A DNA stretch of 64,000 bases from Parasponia andersonii (GCA_002914805.1 JXTB01000181.1:76744-140743), one strand, 5' to 3'; positions 22,007 through 36,090 are shown, numbered from the stretch's first letter. A program made the numbers and translations. The notes: generated by a model from the letters alone, not told the origin.

Positions 22007-23400
22007 TGCACAGAATCCCACAACACACAACACGAGTGCCTTCCACAGAAGAAAAATGTTGATATTACTTTCCAATAGCACTGTTCCAGAAAGGGAACGA
22101 ACCAACAACTATGCTCCTGTCCATGCACCATGTCCCCTCATTCATTTCCAGCGTCAATATTCCTCCATGAACTTCTCGGTCACTCGAACAGACACAAACT
22201 ACAGAATTAACCACCTTTAGTCCCCTAAACCAAAACTGTGCAGACGGGCAGCAGATACTACTAAAAATTCACTTCAAGAAGCAAAGCAGAGGAAAGAAAC
22301 CACTTGATAAAATCAAATATAACACTACAATGAACTACTCCAACAATGCTTAAAAACCCAGATAAAACAAAATAACTTGAAAAGTTTTCTCTGGTCAAGT
22401 ACTCTGTTGAACTATGTTAATCCAAACGGTTTCTTCAGAAACAAAAATGGTCCACTATAGTCTGATCCCCTATGTTCCTTTCTAGGCCAATACATAATCA
22501 TCAGCTCCTCCTTATAACCGATACCAAATACAAAATTCATCCCCCTGAAGAATGTCAAAAACCCTTTTTCTCCACCAAACCAACTCTTTGATCACTCTTC
22601 TATACAATCCTGCATATGCAATCCCCTCCAATCCCCATAAACAACAATGTTTGTCTTCATTTCACAGCTCAAAAAGCTCAGAAACAGCAGTGTCCAAATC
22701 GCCACTGAAAGAGATCGAAACCTCACTCCCAATCTAAGCTGATCGTTTCCAGCAGACCCAGTTCGATCAAAGCCCTAATTATCCCAAAATCACCCAAATT
22801 CCAAGAAAAAAAAACCCAGTTCGAGTTATGATCCAACGAAACCCTAAAACACAAACATTACACAAGCTGAGCTATTTCTCCAATAAATAAAAAATTATAC
22901 AAAAGAAATCAACAAAACCATATCCGACTTTTATTCTTATATTACTCATTATTCCAATTCACCGATCAAGAAAATCAAAGCAAATTTCGATTGAAACTGC
23001 TCCGAATTTTTTTTCAGTTGTGAGAAAATCAATAGAGAAAAAAAAGTCAAGGTCCTGAGATTACCTTGTCCGCTACAAAGTGGGCATTGTAGAAGGACAA
23101 GAGAGATCTCTATATCTCCATGGGGGAAACAACCAGAGAAGAAACCCAGAAGAAAAATAAGCCAAAAATGGCGGAATAATAATAATAATAACCCAAAAAA
23201 ATATTTTAGACAAGTATCCCAAGCTCTCACTTTCTCTCTCTAAGTGCAAATTCGACTGTGGATTAGATTTGGGGGGTCTTTGAGCTATGTAGTAGTAGAA
23301 GAAGAAGGTGTGTTTGATGATTGTGATGGTCTCTGGTGTCCGTGAGAGTCTCTCAGTTTTGTTTGTCTAAGTAAAAAAATTTCTCAAACGGAGAGAAAAT
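22007..23400 (-). other. 5' leader of the lysine-rich gene, with probable leader intron
   Basis: Upstream of the ATG at 22006 a good donor, GACAAG|GTAATC, lies at 23059-23064 on the minus strand. An acceptor close to the ATG would give a leader intron of about 1 kb. The first leader exon would then be about 23065-23390. The 93-residue reading frame at 22949-23230 falls in this leader and looks accidental. Confidence 0.45.
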
Positions 23401-26400
23401 GAAATAAGGGTGGATGTTCTCTTCTCCTCTTTCTCAGCTTATTAGGTTTTTATTCCCTTTTTTATTAATTCTAATTATTTTTTTTTGTTTATTTTATTTT
23501 GTTTTTGGGTTCGGAAGTTACACGCGAGAATGGAAAAAAAAAAAAAAAAAATGAAATATTTAGGGGGCTTATATATAGAGAGATTGAGCGGAGAGAGCAT
23601 ACACATATAGACAAGGAAAAGCTTTGAAGAAAATTTGGGCCACGCACTTAGTAGAGCCGTCTTGTGTTTCTACTCTCCAAAAGGTTTGTAGTTTGATTTT
23701 CCAAACTGGGTTAACTCTGTTGGTTAAGTTTGAAGGTTAGAAATTCAAATTATTTTTTTTTAATTTATAATAAATAATAATCATTAATTAAGTTTTATTA
23801 TTTTATTTTAAAAAAAATAAATAATTTATAATTTTTTTTTCTAGTTTTTCTTAATAATTAATCGCACTTTCTACATTAGTTATTCTTTATTTTTGCTTTA
23901 GTATCCTAAAACTACTACTAGACTACAAGTTCTCGTTTTCTAATTTGTGATTTTTTTTCATTTTTTCTTATTTGAAAATTTTCTTTTAGTAATACAACGG
24001 TCACAATTTAATAGTTCGAATAAAAATAGTAATTTCACTCGATGAATACGGCTTTGAATATATATATAAATCGAATTAGAGGTAAATGGAGAAAATTTGT
24101 GTACTAAATTTTGACGACGTTAATAACACTTCATAATAATAGTAACTGAAACATCATGAGACGTATATTTTTTTCTATTTTGACGGTGATTAGTTTATCT
24201 CATAGATTGATCTTAGACAGCGTAAAATTTCCTATATTTGAATTATATAGATTTCAAATCTCAAGTATACCATAAAAAAAAAAACATAAATAGTGTATTC
24301 AAAAATGGAAATATATGATATTTTTATAAATATCAAAGGGCTCCTTTGGGGTAATATTCAATTTTGACTATTAAGGTAAAAGAAAGTAAAACTAGCCTCT
24401 AATATGATGGGGAAATTAAAAAAAAAATGGGAGGATAACGGGATTAATGAATGAATGGATTTGGGATAAATTGGTTCTTTTGTAAAAATGATTTTACAGG
24501 GAAAAAGAATAGACAATGGATTTTAAATTCTCAATTTAACTTATATCCAATCCCATCTAAATTAGAGAGATTTTATAAAGAAATTTTATAATCAAATAAT
24601 AAAATATTTATTGTACAACTAAAATCTTTTTTTCTTTCCATTTCCCCCTCCTACCAAATAATAAGAGATAGGGATAAAATTAAACCTGACATTAAAATAA
24701 TGGATAAAATATGAAACAAATTTTTATTAAAACTTTTATTTAAAATAAAATTAAAAAAAAAAGTTTCCGTGTTTTGTTGGAACACTTTATTCAAAAGCTA
24801 GTGAGGTATGATTTCAGAGCAAAACAAGTGGTTACTTAAGTAGTAACTAACGTTAATAAGGCAACATCATGCTGTTTGGATTCTATTTGAATATCAGTGT
24901 CATTTAAAAAGTTTCCTTCTTTATTTTCTTTTTATAATGGAAATTCAACATGCAAAATAAATTAATCAAATAAGATAAAATTTAAATTGTCAACAGGGTT
25001 TATGAATGGGTGATATAGATTCAATGATACAAAGTACTCCAAAATTAATGGATGTTTTCATTATTGCAGAGTTAAGATCTCCATCTTCAAATTCAACACA
25101 TAATGGACTAAATTTGAGAACGGTTCAAAAGAAATGTCACTATAATACCTTTTAGAAAAGGAAAAAATTACAAATTTTAAATTTTATGTGAAAATTTTCT
25201 TTGCATGTACTTGTAAGTAACATTTTGCACTCCTTCAACCAAAAAATAAATGTGAAATTTTGTATGAAAACAACTTTTTTAAAAACATAAAAAGAAAATC
25301 GGTAGTATTCTCGTCCTCCCCAACCAATTTTCGCCCATGCTGCATGAAAACAACTTAAATCTTATACTAAGATTTTTTTTTTTTTTTAGAGCTGGAATTG
25401 AGTCAAAGAGAATAATTTGTGAAGTATACCTAAATTAAAAAGATGTCTTTTAAACGGTAATTAATGTTCATATGAAAGAGATTAATCCATACTTCTGTGT
25501 ATCTATTTTTATATCTTCGGGAATTAAAAAAAGATAATATAAAACTAATGAAATAAATAACTTAACTTGAAACTTAAAAGAATAAAATGGACTCATTTTT
25601 ATATAAAGTTGAAATGAAAGGATACTGGTCTGGTCATTGATTAGTGGACCATTGAGGATGGGGCATTTTTGGAGACCGAAAAAAACAAAAACAAAAACAA
25701 AAACAAGAAAGAAAGAAAGCACTCGCTGTAGATGAGAGTAGGATAAAACATTTGGTACCAGAAAGGAGTTTTGAGTGTGAGAACCCATTTGCCTAAGAAA
25801 ACACATGTGGGTTGGTTCCCTCGCCGTCTCTCTCTTCTACTAAGTCCACTAGTGCTGCATCTCCAGGTGGCGCCACCCTAGCCAATCACACCCTCAATCT
25901 GTTCACCCACGTGTCACTTTGTAAAATCCTCTCTAAACCATGATTGACCGTCCATGTGATATGCCCTTATTGATTTTAATTTTGCTTTGAAATTGGAGAA
26001 TCCAATGACCTTTTTAAATAGAAATTTTAAATAAAAATTATTGAGTGAATTATAATTAGTACGAGAGATATTTGAAATAAAATAAAATATATTATAATTA
26101 GAATATAAAATATTAAAATAAATCATTTAAAAACATATTTTATGTTCCATTTTTATTCTAAGATATAAAAAATTCATTCTAATAATTGAGACGACTGATA
26201 AATCTTTTGAATAAAAAAATTAAATTATTGAAACAAATATCCGTTTCAAAAAATAATTTAAATAGAAAAAATTGAAATTATTTAAACAAACACTCGTTCC
26301 AATGAATTTTTATTTGAATAGAATAGAATAGTTGACACAAACAAGTCCCAAAATATTTTATTACCCAAGTACGGAAGACATCTATAGAAGAAAAGGAAGT

Positions 26401-28750
26401 ACGTATTAAAATACAACATAATAGGGAAATTCAGCTCTAGTTTGTCATACAAACAGTGCTATACCATTGTTTTAGGACTTCTCTAATTTGTCATAGTTGG
26501 ATCAGATCATATCATATTAGCATATCATTTGGTTATAATATATCTTTGGGCTTCTTTGTAAAAATCTCTTTAATAACTAATCTTTTTTAAGTTATAAACA
26601 TAGTATAAAAATTAGAATGCCCTTAGTCGAGTATAACTAGACAGTGTTGTTGAGCCTAAACTTTATGGTTTGGCAATATTCGATGCATTGGGCAAAAAGT
26701 TTTTAGAATAATTGCTTATAGATATGTCTCTAGTTTTTCTCTTTTTTTTTTTTTTTTGATAGAAATGTCACTAGTTTTTCTAACTTAAAAAGTTAAAGCC
26801 TCTTACTAAAATTGATAAGTGGGATAGACTATTTTAGACTATTTTGGCAAGTATTACTGTATCTTGCTATTATAATTGTGCCATATTGATATATTTTTTT
26901 CTACCACAATTCTTTATTTTTTTAAGGAATACAACAATTCTTTTTTTTTTAAGGAATACCATAATTCTTTGACACTACAATTTTTTATTGAATTTGAGTT
27001 GTTAGAGCTGAGTACTATGGTAGTTTACTTGTTACTTTAACCTTGGTTACTTTTTTTTATTCGCCAATTCTTATTCTCGTTACTTGATATATGAATTCTA
27101 ACACTGAGTTGTTAGATTATTAAAGTGTGGGATGTTTTATTAGAGTCCATATTTCAAGCAATAAGATATGAGAGTATAGAAGAGTGAGTGTTGCTAGCAC
27201 TTTTCTTATTTGATTTATTGTATTGTACTCTGTCTGATATATTTAATGTGTTTTAAGTATTTTTTTCTATTCAAATTTAATATCTGTATTTTATTATAAA
27301 TAATAACAAAATTATTCCCTTACATTCTAATATTTTGCCTAATTTATGCCACTCGTTTATTAAAAGAAGATATATTTTAAAATTGACATAAATATCATTT
27401 TGTTTATACGAGTGGTTAAAGCACATTCGAACATTTTTGCCTGATGTTCTAAATAATAGTTTGTTAAACGCACTAAATAAAACTCCATATTCTCTCAATC
27501 CTTCAACACGGGCTCTCTCCTCTTCAGAAGCTATCCTTTCTCCACTAGCAGCTCTCTTTCGTTGGCAGGTGCCTCCCCATACTGGAGAGGGAGTGTCTCT
27601 CTCTTTGATATAGGTTCTTTATAGTTTTTTTCTTGTTTCTTATTTTAGTGTTAAATAATTCTCCCATGTAAGGAGGTAGTCAATCACATAGATCTAAATC
27701 TAGGATAGTCTAGAGTCCCCTTGATCTAGATATGTGGTGATTTGTAGTGTTTGCTTATATTTTTGTTATTTTAGTCTACCTAAATCTCGATCTATGATTG
27801 TTTTCTTCCAAATCTGTTTGGATCTGAAACGTGTGTAAGGTAGTATTTGCCCTTTTATAGTAATCTGACGAGAAACAAGAGATACTAACATTGGATACTG
27901 AATAGAGGATCACAACAAATCAACCATTGAAGTGTAGAGCTCTATCAAAACACACATCAATAGTGATATGCATAAATATCCTTCTCACGAGTCGATTTCA
28001 CTAAGATCTCAATGTATATTCTTGCTCCAAGAACTTTTATCAATTTTTTATGATTATCTATTTTGTAATTAAAAATTTATTTATAAGTATTGTACTATCC
28101 TCTTATTATTAATGAAAGTTTTTCCCTTTAAAAAAAATCCATATTCTCTCGTAACATCTTAGATCTCTCTTCGATCTCTTTTGTTTGGCCATTGAATCCA
28201 AAATGTTAGCATCAAAATATGTGTGTCGACGTACTTGCCGACTATGAATCGATAATACTTGTGCCAAATTAGGATATTATCCATTTTAAGTGGATATGTC
28301 GCCTAAGTAGACAAAAATTTTCGAACCCGAAGTGAGATTTTGACATTGATAATAATTGAATTAGAATGATATATGTACAAAATGAAAATCCACCTACAAA
28401 AAGGATATAGTTGTAATTAACCCTTATTCGTTTTGACAACAAATATCCTTATCTCATATACTTTGACGTGAAATTGAAGTTCTGCAAGAGCTAAAGAATA
28501 TTTCATTAGTTTGTAGATGCCTTAAGAAGTGGCAATGCAAGGTTAATTTAGTTTTTGTTAGGTTCTAAATATACACTAACTTATCGAATAATGATCGCCT
28601 TATTTTGTAGGTATTTGTAGGTCTCACACGTCTTAGATGATTATTAAAATAATTAGTACATCATATTTTTTATAATTAAATTATTTAGTTTGTTCCCCTC
28701 AGACAAGGAAAACTTTATACATTTTGATAAATTAACATGATTTTTATAAT
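23400..28750. other. AT-rich intergenic DNA
   Basis: No gene with coding character is visible. It holds A/T runs, a (GTTTTT)n-like purine run at 25680-25705, a less AT-rich patch at 25805-25920 with a CCACGTGTCA G-box-like site, and flanks resembling eroded non-autonomous DNA transposons (CCTTTGGGGTAAT near 24350; CAAACAAGTCCC near 26338). None is well enough defined to call. Confidence 0.5.
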
Positions 28751-28754
28751 TCTG

Positions 28755-30430
28755 GACCGACATAGAATGACTTGGAATCATATTGAAAAGTAGAGGCCTT
28801 GAATGTGGAAATTCTTTTTTTTTTTTAATTAGATTACATTTTTTTTTGATAAAAACGGGTTTTAAGGAAATAAAATTAATAAAAGCTAAAAAATTTCAAT
28901 TATAGTACAAGCACAGAGTATTAAAATTTCAAAATTCTAAAAAAAAGACAAAAATGGATTATAAACACAATAACAATAAGAATTATGGGCTACCATAATT
29001 CTTTAAGAGAATAAGATAACAAAGACGACCAGCAAACAATCACCTTCACTTACTACTAGATTACGTTCTTAATAAGTAGACTATAATTCTAACACTAAAT
29101 AAGATCTATGCCGCTAAAAAGAAAATCAACCTATCCGTATTATATATCTAAATCAAAAAAAAAAATTCTCAAATTCAAAATATAGTAAATAGAATTTAAA
29201 ACCCATACAGATCAAAAATCATGTGGTACAAAATATATGGTACTACAATCATATCTAAATATAGACTTATTAGATAATTAAAAGAAAGATATAAAAAGTC
29301 CTTATCCCAAAAAAAGATCAGATAGGATATGAGAAGAGAAGGAGAAGCCAGAGAAGAAGATCAAAACACTCTCCCTTTGGTTTCTTGTGAGTATGATGGC
29401 AACTCACACAAATCAAAGATTAGACAGTACAAATCAATAATACTACAATCAGATCAAAAATTGGACTTATTAGATAATTAAAAGAAAAAAAAAAAAAAGG
29501 GAAAACCCACTCATACCCGACATGGAATGACTGGACTTATTAGATAATTAAAAGAAAAAAAAAAAGGGAAAACCCACTCATACCCGACATGGAATGACTC
29601 GGTATCATATTGAAAAGTAGAAGCTTTATTAAATGTGAAATACCTTTTTTTTTAACCCTGAAAAATTGGATTACATTTTTTTTTTGGAAAAAAATGGGTT
29701 TTAAGGGAATAATATTAATAAAAGCTAAAAAAATTTCAATTACAATACAAGCACAAATGATTACAATTTCAAACTTTTCAAAAAAAAAAGACGAAAAGTA
29801 GATCACAAACACAATAATAATAAGAATTATAGAGTACTATAATTCTCTAATAGAAAAAGATAATAATAACCACTAGTAAATAATTGCATTCACCAACATC
29901 AAATGAGATCTACGTCCGCTGAAAAGAAAACCAACTCATCCGCATTATATATCTAAATCAAAGAAAAAATTTTCAGATTCAAGATTTAGTAAATAGAATT
30001 TTAAACTCGTACAAATCAAAAATCGAGTAATACAAAATCTATGGTACTACAACCAAATCTAAATCTAGACTTATTAGATAATTAAAAAAAAAAAAGAAAA
30101 GACTCTTCATCCCCAAAAAATATTAGAGAGGATGTAGGAGGAGGAGAAGCCAGAGAAGGAGATCAAAACACTCTCCCTTCAGCTTCTTGTGAGATCAATG
30201 GCAACCTACATGAATCAAAGATTAGGCAGTACAAAATCAATAATACTACAACCAGATCAAAAGTTGGACTTATTATATAATTAAAAGAAAAAAAGAAAAA
30301 CTTACTCATACCTGAAAGAGATTAGAAAAGAGAAGGAGAGACAAGAGAATGAAATCAAAATACTTCCCCCTCCCCCTCTGAACTCTTATGAGAGCAACAG
30401 AAGGAGTTTATTGAGAGAGATAGAGAATAT
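28755..30430. repeat. Complex tandem duplication, two ~830-bp copies plus partial third
   Basis: Copy A (about 28755-29587) and copy B (about 29588-30330) share, in order: GACATGGAATGACT / TATTGAAAAGTAGA, a poly-T run, AAATTTCAATTA with ACAAGCACA, ATAATAAGAATTAT, GAAAACCAACTCATCCG, GAGAAGCCAGAGAAG and ATCAAAACACTCTCCCTT. A nested 70-bp repeat (GGACTTATTAGATAATTAAA to GGAATGACT) is tandemly doubled at 29463-29532 and 29533-29598. A shortened third end lies near 30290-30420. No coding capacity is recognised. Confidence 0.8.
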
Positions 30431-33400
30431 AGACTAGAGTTTTTATGTGAATAATTGTCCTAAAAATAGGATTAGGATTATATTTATAATTATATTCATG
30501 ATTTTAAGGACTTTTCCATAGGTATAAATGATTTTGAGGTAAAATGAGATATTTATTCTAAGTTGCTATAAAAGAGGCACTTGCAATTTAATGTATATGT
30601 TGTAAATACGACAATAATAGTATGTTACTTAAAAAAAAAAAATATTTACTAATCCATAATATAAATGAATCAAAAAGACGTGTTTGATATAAAATTCAAA
30701 TCTCATTCTATAAATCTTGAAATAAGTTTCATTTATAAAGTTAATAGGATGAACAATTTTATCCAACGTAGGACATTTTCATGAATAATAATTTACGGTT
30801 ATATAGCAAAGTGATTGAATATTGTGCTCATTTTAAGTAAATATCTATTTTTCAAATATCATAGTAAAAGAGAACGAGAAAACTACATTCTTTACCTAAT
30901 TTCTAAGTTATATACATTAATAAATATTTAATTTTTTATTTTATTAACTTCTATGTCCATTTTTCAAGTTGTATAACTTGAGTTTACCATTATACCATAA
31001 GTAAGTCAATTACTTATTCATGTACATAATTAATTTATTGTTGCCTGTAATTATTTTATCATGGTATATATTTAATTTACTAGGATATTTAATGTATTTA
31101 CCATGTTATATAATTAATTTACTGATATTTGTAATTGATTTACTGAGGTATATAATTCATTCATCTAGATAAATTATTTATTTACCTTCAGTATACAATG
31201 TTAATTACCTTTTTACCACTTATTATAGAGCGGTAATAACTGATTTATCACTAATATACAATAATATATAGTGAATATAAAAATAATACATAGTTGATTT
31301 TCTCACATATATTATTGATATAGCCTCCAATTAATTTGATGTTACAATTGTTATTATACCTATATTATTTCCAATAGAAAAGGAGTTCGAAGCCGTCATA
31401 TCCACAAATGATTTACCTACATTAATTGGACTTGATACTCATATAAAGTTTTGAATAATATGAACCCAATTAATTGGATTTTAATACTTGTTCAAACTTA
31501 AATGATTTAAAATGTTGTAATTAAATAAAATGAGTCTTCCACGAAGCTCGATATCCATTCAGCTCTGCTAAGTCGTACGTCTTACTGTGTAGTTAAGTAG
31601 AAGTTTAAGTAATCCTCGTTAAAAAAAAGAGTCAATATTAGAATAAAATTACCACACACAAAGTCACAAAGCAGTTAATAATTTCGTTCTCCAAGAAAGA
31701 GAAATCAGTAAATATAAGTTATAATAATCAAATCAAAGGAACATACAACTCCATAAAAATTGATACCCAAATTACACTTTCGATAAGGAAGATTGTAGTT
31801 TCAAATAATTCTTTCAAAACTTTTTATAGAATCCAGTTCAGAATTAAAACATTGTACTGTTTATCAATTTTTATGCTTCATAACGCGAAACGAAAAAAGA
31901 AGAGTTGAGAAATTCAAAATTTTGTTTGGAAAAAAATAATTCTGGCAACATAGAGACAACTAAGAACTGAGAGTCGCCAAAGGTACGATATTTTGAGAAT
32001 TTTTGTTTGCCTACAAAAAAATTAAAAAAAAAAAAAAAATGCATGTGTTGACGATGGTGGCAGAGTTTTTGGCAACATTGTCAAAGAACCTAACTCGATA
32101 AAGGTCAGTCGAATTGGCAGATTTTTTGGCAACATTGTCAAAAAACCTGACTCGATGAAGGTCAGTTTAGGGGCGAAGAAGCCACGGGCCTTTGGGCATC
32201 ACTGAGCTCTGCCACAAAGATCTTGCTGAGCCAAGCTCGGTCATAGAGAGAGTAGTTGTGGTCTGTAGATGATGACGGCATACTTGAAATTACGAAAAAT
32301 AGAAACAAGGAAAAGTACGTAGAAGGATATTCATTTAAATGAACTCCATAATATGGGGCATTAGCATAAAAGCTCTCATTTTGACACATCAGTATATATA
32401 GCAAGTGTAAAGTGTGATTTATCTAATTTAAAAGTTAATACACACTGGTTTAATAAAAGAAAATTAATATACTATGTATATAAAATAAGGCTAGTATATA
32501 AGGAAATATACTATATATAAGTCTATATACTGAGCATAAAAATTTATATACTCAATCATTTTGTTATAAAAAAATAAAAATTGGATATTTATTTAAACAA
32601 AGAGTAAAAAAAAGATACACATTCTAATTTCTGGACAATTTATGAGGAAAGTACTAGCTTTTTGGCCCATTTTTCTTTTTTGTTTATAAAATAATTTCCA
32701 AAATATGAAGACCAAGCACATACACATAAGTAGACATGAAGAAGAAAATACTTGAAATCTTATAACGAATTAGTAATATGATCTTATAGTTGTGACATCA
32801 TAAAATGTTTTATTTTCGATATTAATGATAAATTTAAGCTACTTTTTTTTTTTCTCAATTTAGATAGAAAAATAAAAGTGCATGGCATGATTTTAGGGCC
32901 AACTAGGGAATGCAAAGTTATTTCATGTCACGCGTGAATGATTTAAGATTTAAATTGTGTACCAAATGTGAAATTAAATTTGATTAACTTTGGAAATGAA
33001 ATTATAAGGACCTAGAGACTTGAGTTTTTAAAAAAGGATATGAAAATTGTGAGAGGACTTGGGAGAATAATTACTTGTCAAGGATGAAAACCCTTATCTA
33101 AATGTGCATCAAACTTTACGGGGGAAAGTATTTAATTCAAAGAGTAATATTAAGGACACAACAATATGTACATACAATAATACGACATGTTTTTTTTTTT
33201 TATTTAGAAAATTATGTGAATGTTGGGGCATATTTCAAAAGTTATGATAGTTAAAATAATAAAACGTTACTGTGTGTTTATTTTATGGGTCCTATTCTGT
33301 TACTCTCTCATAAAAGAAAAAGGGAATGTGAATGTGCTGTTATATATAACTGTCATGTTTTGTCACCGTCAATGACTATCACCATCAATTGTTATTGCCG

Positions 33401-33487
33401 CAGCCACCTCAAACATTATTATTTTTTTTTTCCAAAAGGTAAAGGTTCCTTCGTATGCATATCAACCTAGTTTATAACCTAGTTTAT
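30431..33487. other. AT-rich intergenic DNA
   Basis: Nothing coding is supported. 30900-31200 is rich in TAATTTACTGG/TATATAATT-like words. 32056-32167 is a short tandem duplication listed separately. Confidence 0.5.
32056..32167. repeat. Short tandem duplication (~55 bp x 2)
   Basis: TTTTTGGCAACATTGTCAAA, then AACCT(A/G)ACTCGAT(A/G)AAGGTCAGT, occurs twice in a row with four or so differences. Confidence 0.85.
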
Positions 33488-34423
33488 TGTCACGATCCGG
33501 AGAAGAAAAAGTAGAAATTTATAATTTATTTTATAAAATTTCAGAAATTTTAATTTTTTTAAAAAAATGACAATTAGTTTAAATAATAGTTTCTGTAACA
33601 GTTTATATAAATAATTTAAAATATAAATTCTCACAGTTTGTAATCACCACTAAACATAAACTACTAATAATGGTAAATAAACATACACGTGCATCACCAT
33701 CACAGGAAGGTATAATAGGAAATACATGCTAAATCTAAAGTGTGAGGCTTAAATATTATTACAAATCCAAGGTGGGTTTCTAAGTAATTACTAATCACAA
33801 AATTAGGATAAACTTCTTCTTAGATTACTCCGCCCTGGAGTTGCTCAAGTCGCACTGTAAATCACCTGAGAATGGAAAAAAAAATGGGTGAGCATTCATA
33901 TGCTCAGTAGGAATTTCAATTACCCTTTTTGGTATGAATATAACTTTTCAAACTTGTATGGTTAGCACCTTTCTAAAATCCATTTATAAAATAAGTTTGC
34001 AAAGTAATCAAGATCATAAGTAATCATATTCATTATTGTACATATCATAAATCAACCAAGTATAAATATATACATGAGCTCTCATCCTCTCATCACGGTC
34101 CTATAATACCTCTGTAACTGAGGTACCCAGCATCCTGATACTACCCGGAGGTATGTCAGCAAATCCTACGCAGAGGCCTAGGTCTCTCACCTAGCGCTAC
34201 AGCAACTCGCCAACGATCTAAATACCATGATGCTAAAATAGAACTCAAGTACGTGATCCTATGATAGATACAATATGTCATAGAGTGTGTAATAACCATA
34301 CATCAAGTATATTAAGAAATCATACTTTAATACTCATTTGGTATTATTATAGGATTTATAGAAAATCGGGCAACATAACGACTGTATTTTCCCAAAACTA
34401 AAATTTTAAACTTGCATAAAAAC
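33488..34423 (+). mobile_element. Tekay/Del-type LTR fragment, cut by assembly gap
   Basis: It starts TGTCACGATCCGGAG, like other Tekay-type LTRs in this window. It shares the GGGTGAGCATTCATATGCTCAGTAGG and GAGCTCTCATCCTCTCATC blocks with the solo LTR at 5985-8181. It runs into the unresolved gap at 34424, so its far end, target repeat and any internal region are unknown. Confidence 0.7.
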
Positions 34424-35003
34424 NNNNNNNNNNNNNNNNNNNNNNNNNNNNNNNNNNNNNNNNNNNNNNNNNNNNNNNNNNNNNNNNNNNNNNNNNNNNN
34501 NNNNNNNNNNNNNNNNNNNNNNNNNNNNNNNNNNNNNNNNNNNNNNNNNNNNNNNNNNNNNNNNNNNNNNNNNNNNNNNNNNNNNNNNNNNNNNNNNNNN
34601 NNNNNNNNNNNNNNNNNNNNNNNNNNNNNNNNNNNNNNNNNNNNNNNNNNNNNNNNNNNNNNNNNNNNNNNNNNNNNNNNNNNNNNNNNNNNNNNNNNNN
34701 NNNNNNNNNNNNNNNNNNNNNNNNNNNNNNNNNNNNNNNNNNNNNNNNNNNNNNNNNNNNNNNNNNNNNNNNNNNNNNNNNNNNNNNNNNNNNNNNNNNN
34801 NNNNNNNNNNNNNNNNNNNNNNNNNNNNNNNNNNNNNNNNNNNNNNNNNNNNNNNNNNNNNNNNNNNNNNNNNNNNNNNNNNNNNNNNNNNNNNNNNNNN
34901 NNNNNNNNNNNNNNNNNNNNNNNNNNNNNNNNNNNNNNNNNNNNNNNNNNNNNNNNNNNNNNNNNNNNNNNNNNNNNNNNNNNNNNNNNNNNNNNNNNNN
35001 NNN
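34424..35003. other. Assembly gap (580 N)
   Basis: Unresolved bases. Long reading frames reported through it are artefacts. Confidence 0.99.
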
Positions 35004-35100
35004 AAATATATCTGTTTTTTTTTAATTTTGGTCATATGACCCTTTTACTCTTAATAAAAAACGAGATTTTATAATTTATTGATGTTGAAAATGAGAGTGT

Positions 35101-35133
<33 letters not shown>

Positions 35134-35522
35134 CTACATAACTTTTATAGGGAAAAGATAATTGGAATAAAACAAAAAAGTCGCCACAAATTACACACTT
35201 ATTTTGCAAGGTAACTCAAACCATACTTAAGCTCCTCGTGAGCAATGCGGTGATATGTCAAAGCAAAGCCTATGCAACACTGTAATTCGTATTTTTTTTC
35301 CCCTTCTCTCTTGAATGTTACCAAGATATGATTAGCGGTACTATTATGTCCAGACTTGCTTATTATTTTAATAATTTTTTTATGGAATGTCTAGACTTGC
35401 TACAATGGGTATAATTCGCTGGAAATGGTTTTTAGGGGAGATACTATAAATAACGGGATGCTTTAATAGTGTACAATATTGCAATAGTTTTAAACTATCA
35501 ATTTAATCATATTTTAACTTAC
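35004..35522. other. Intergenic DNA after the gap, with (TA)n at 35101-35130
   Basis: No gene is seen. A TA microsatellite of about 14 units is present. The remaining end of the LTR interrupted by the gap may lie near 35010-35090, but its terminus is not clear. Confidence 0.5.
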
Positions 35523-36077
35523 GAGAAAATAACGTAAAACGGCCTTGTATTTCATAATTTTTTTTTCATGAAATCTCTTGTGTTTCAAACCTATGGGAAA
35601 ATTCCTTTGACTTTGAATTTTTATTACAAAAAGCATTGCAATTTGGCTATATTTTTTAAAGTTCGACCTTTGTCATATCATTAAAATTAGTAAAATCGAT
35701 TGAAATATCAAAATTACCCTTAGTAAATAATAAATTTTTTTAAAAGAATTGTCTGTAATAGTTTTCAAATAATATTTTAATTTTTTTCAAATGGCCTCAT
35801 ATGTGATAAAATAGTTTCCAAATAATTGTCTATATATTAAAAGCGAAATATAAATCTAAATCTACTATCCAATAAGGGTAATTTTGTCATTTTTTTAATT
35901 TTCCCAATTTAGTTTATATGAGAATAATAGATTTCAAAAAATTCAAATTACAATGCTTTTGTAATAATAATAATAATAATAATAAAACAAGTTCAAGGGA
36001 GTTTTTCTATATTTCTTAAAATACATAGGATTTTGCTAAAAAAATTGAAATACAAGATTATTTTATGAAATTTTCTC
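35523..36077. mobile_element. Non-autonomous inverted-repeat transposon (MITE), Mutator-like by target repeat
   Basis: The outer ~150 bp are inverted repeats. The left end GAGAAAATAACGTAAAA..CTTGTATTTCA matches the reverse complement of the right end, GAGAAAATTTCATAAAA..CTTGTATTTCA. Further in, TACAAAAAGCATTGCAATTTG pairs with ACAAAAGCATTGTAATTTG. It is flanked by a 10-bp near-duplicate, TTTAACTTAC (35513-35522) and TTTAATTTAT (36078-36087), differing at two transitions. A 9-10 bp target repeat is typical of Mutator-like elements. It is 555 bp with no coding capacity. An (AAT)n run lies in the right arm. Confidence 0.72.
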
Positions 36078-36090
36078 TTTAATTTATTTA

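Noticed and set aside
22949-23230. 93-residue frame with a hydrophobic stretch, signal-peptide-like
   Set aside because: It overlaps the probable leader exon and intron of the lysine-rich gene, crosses a good splice donor, and has no relatives that I recognise.
25805-25920. Candidate promoter with CCAAT and G-box words
   Set aside because: No coding region follows on either strand within several kilobases.
34406-35074. Reading frames of over 200 residues
   Set aside because: They consist almost entirely of unresolved bases.
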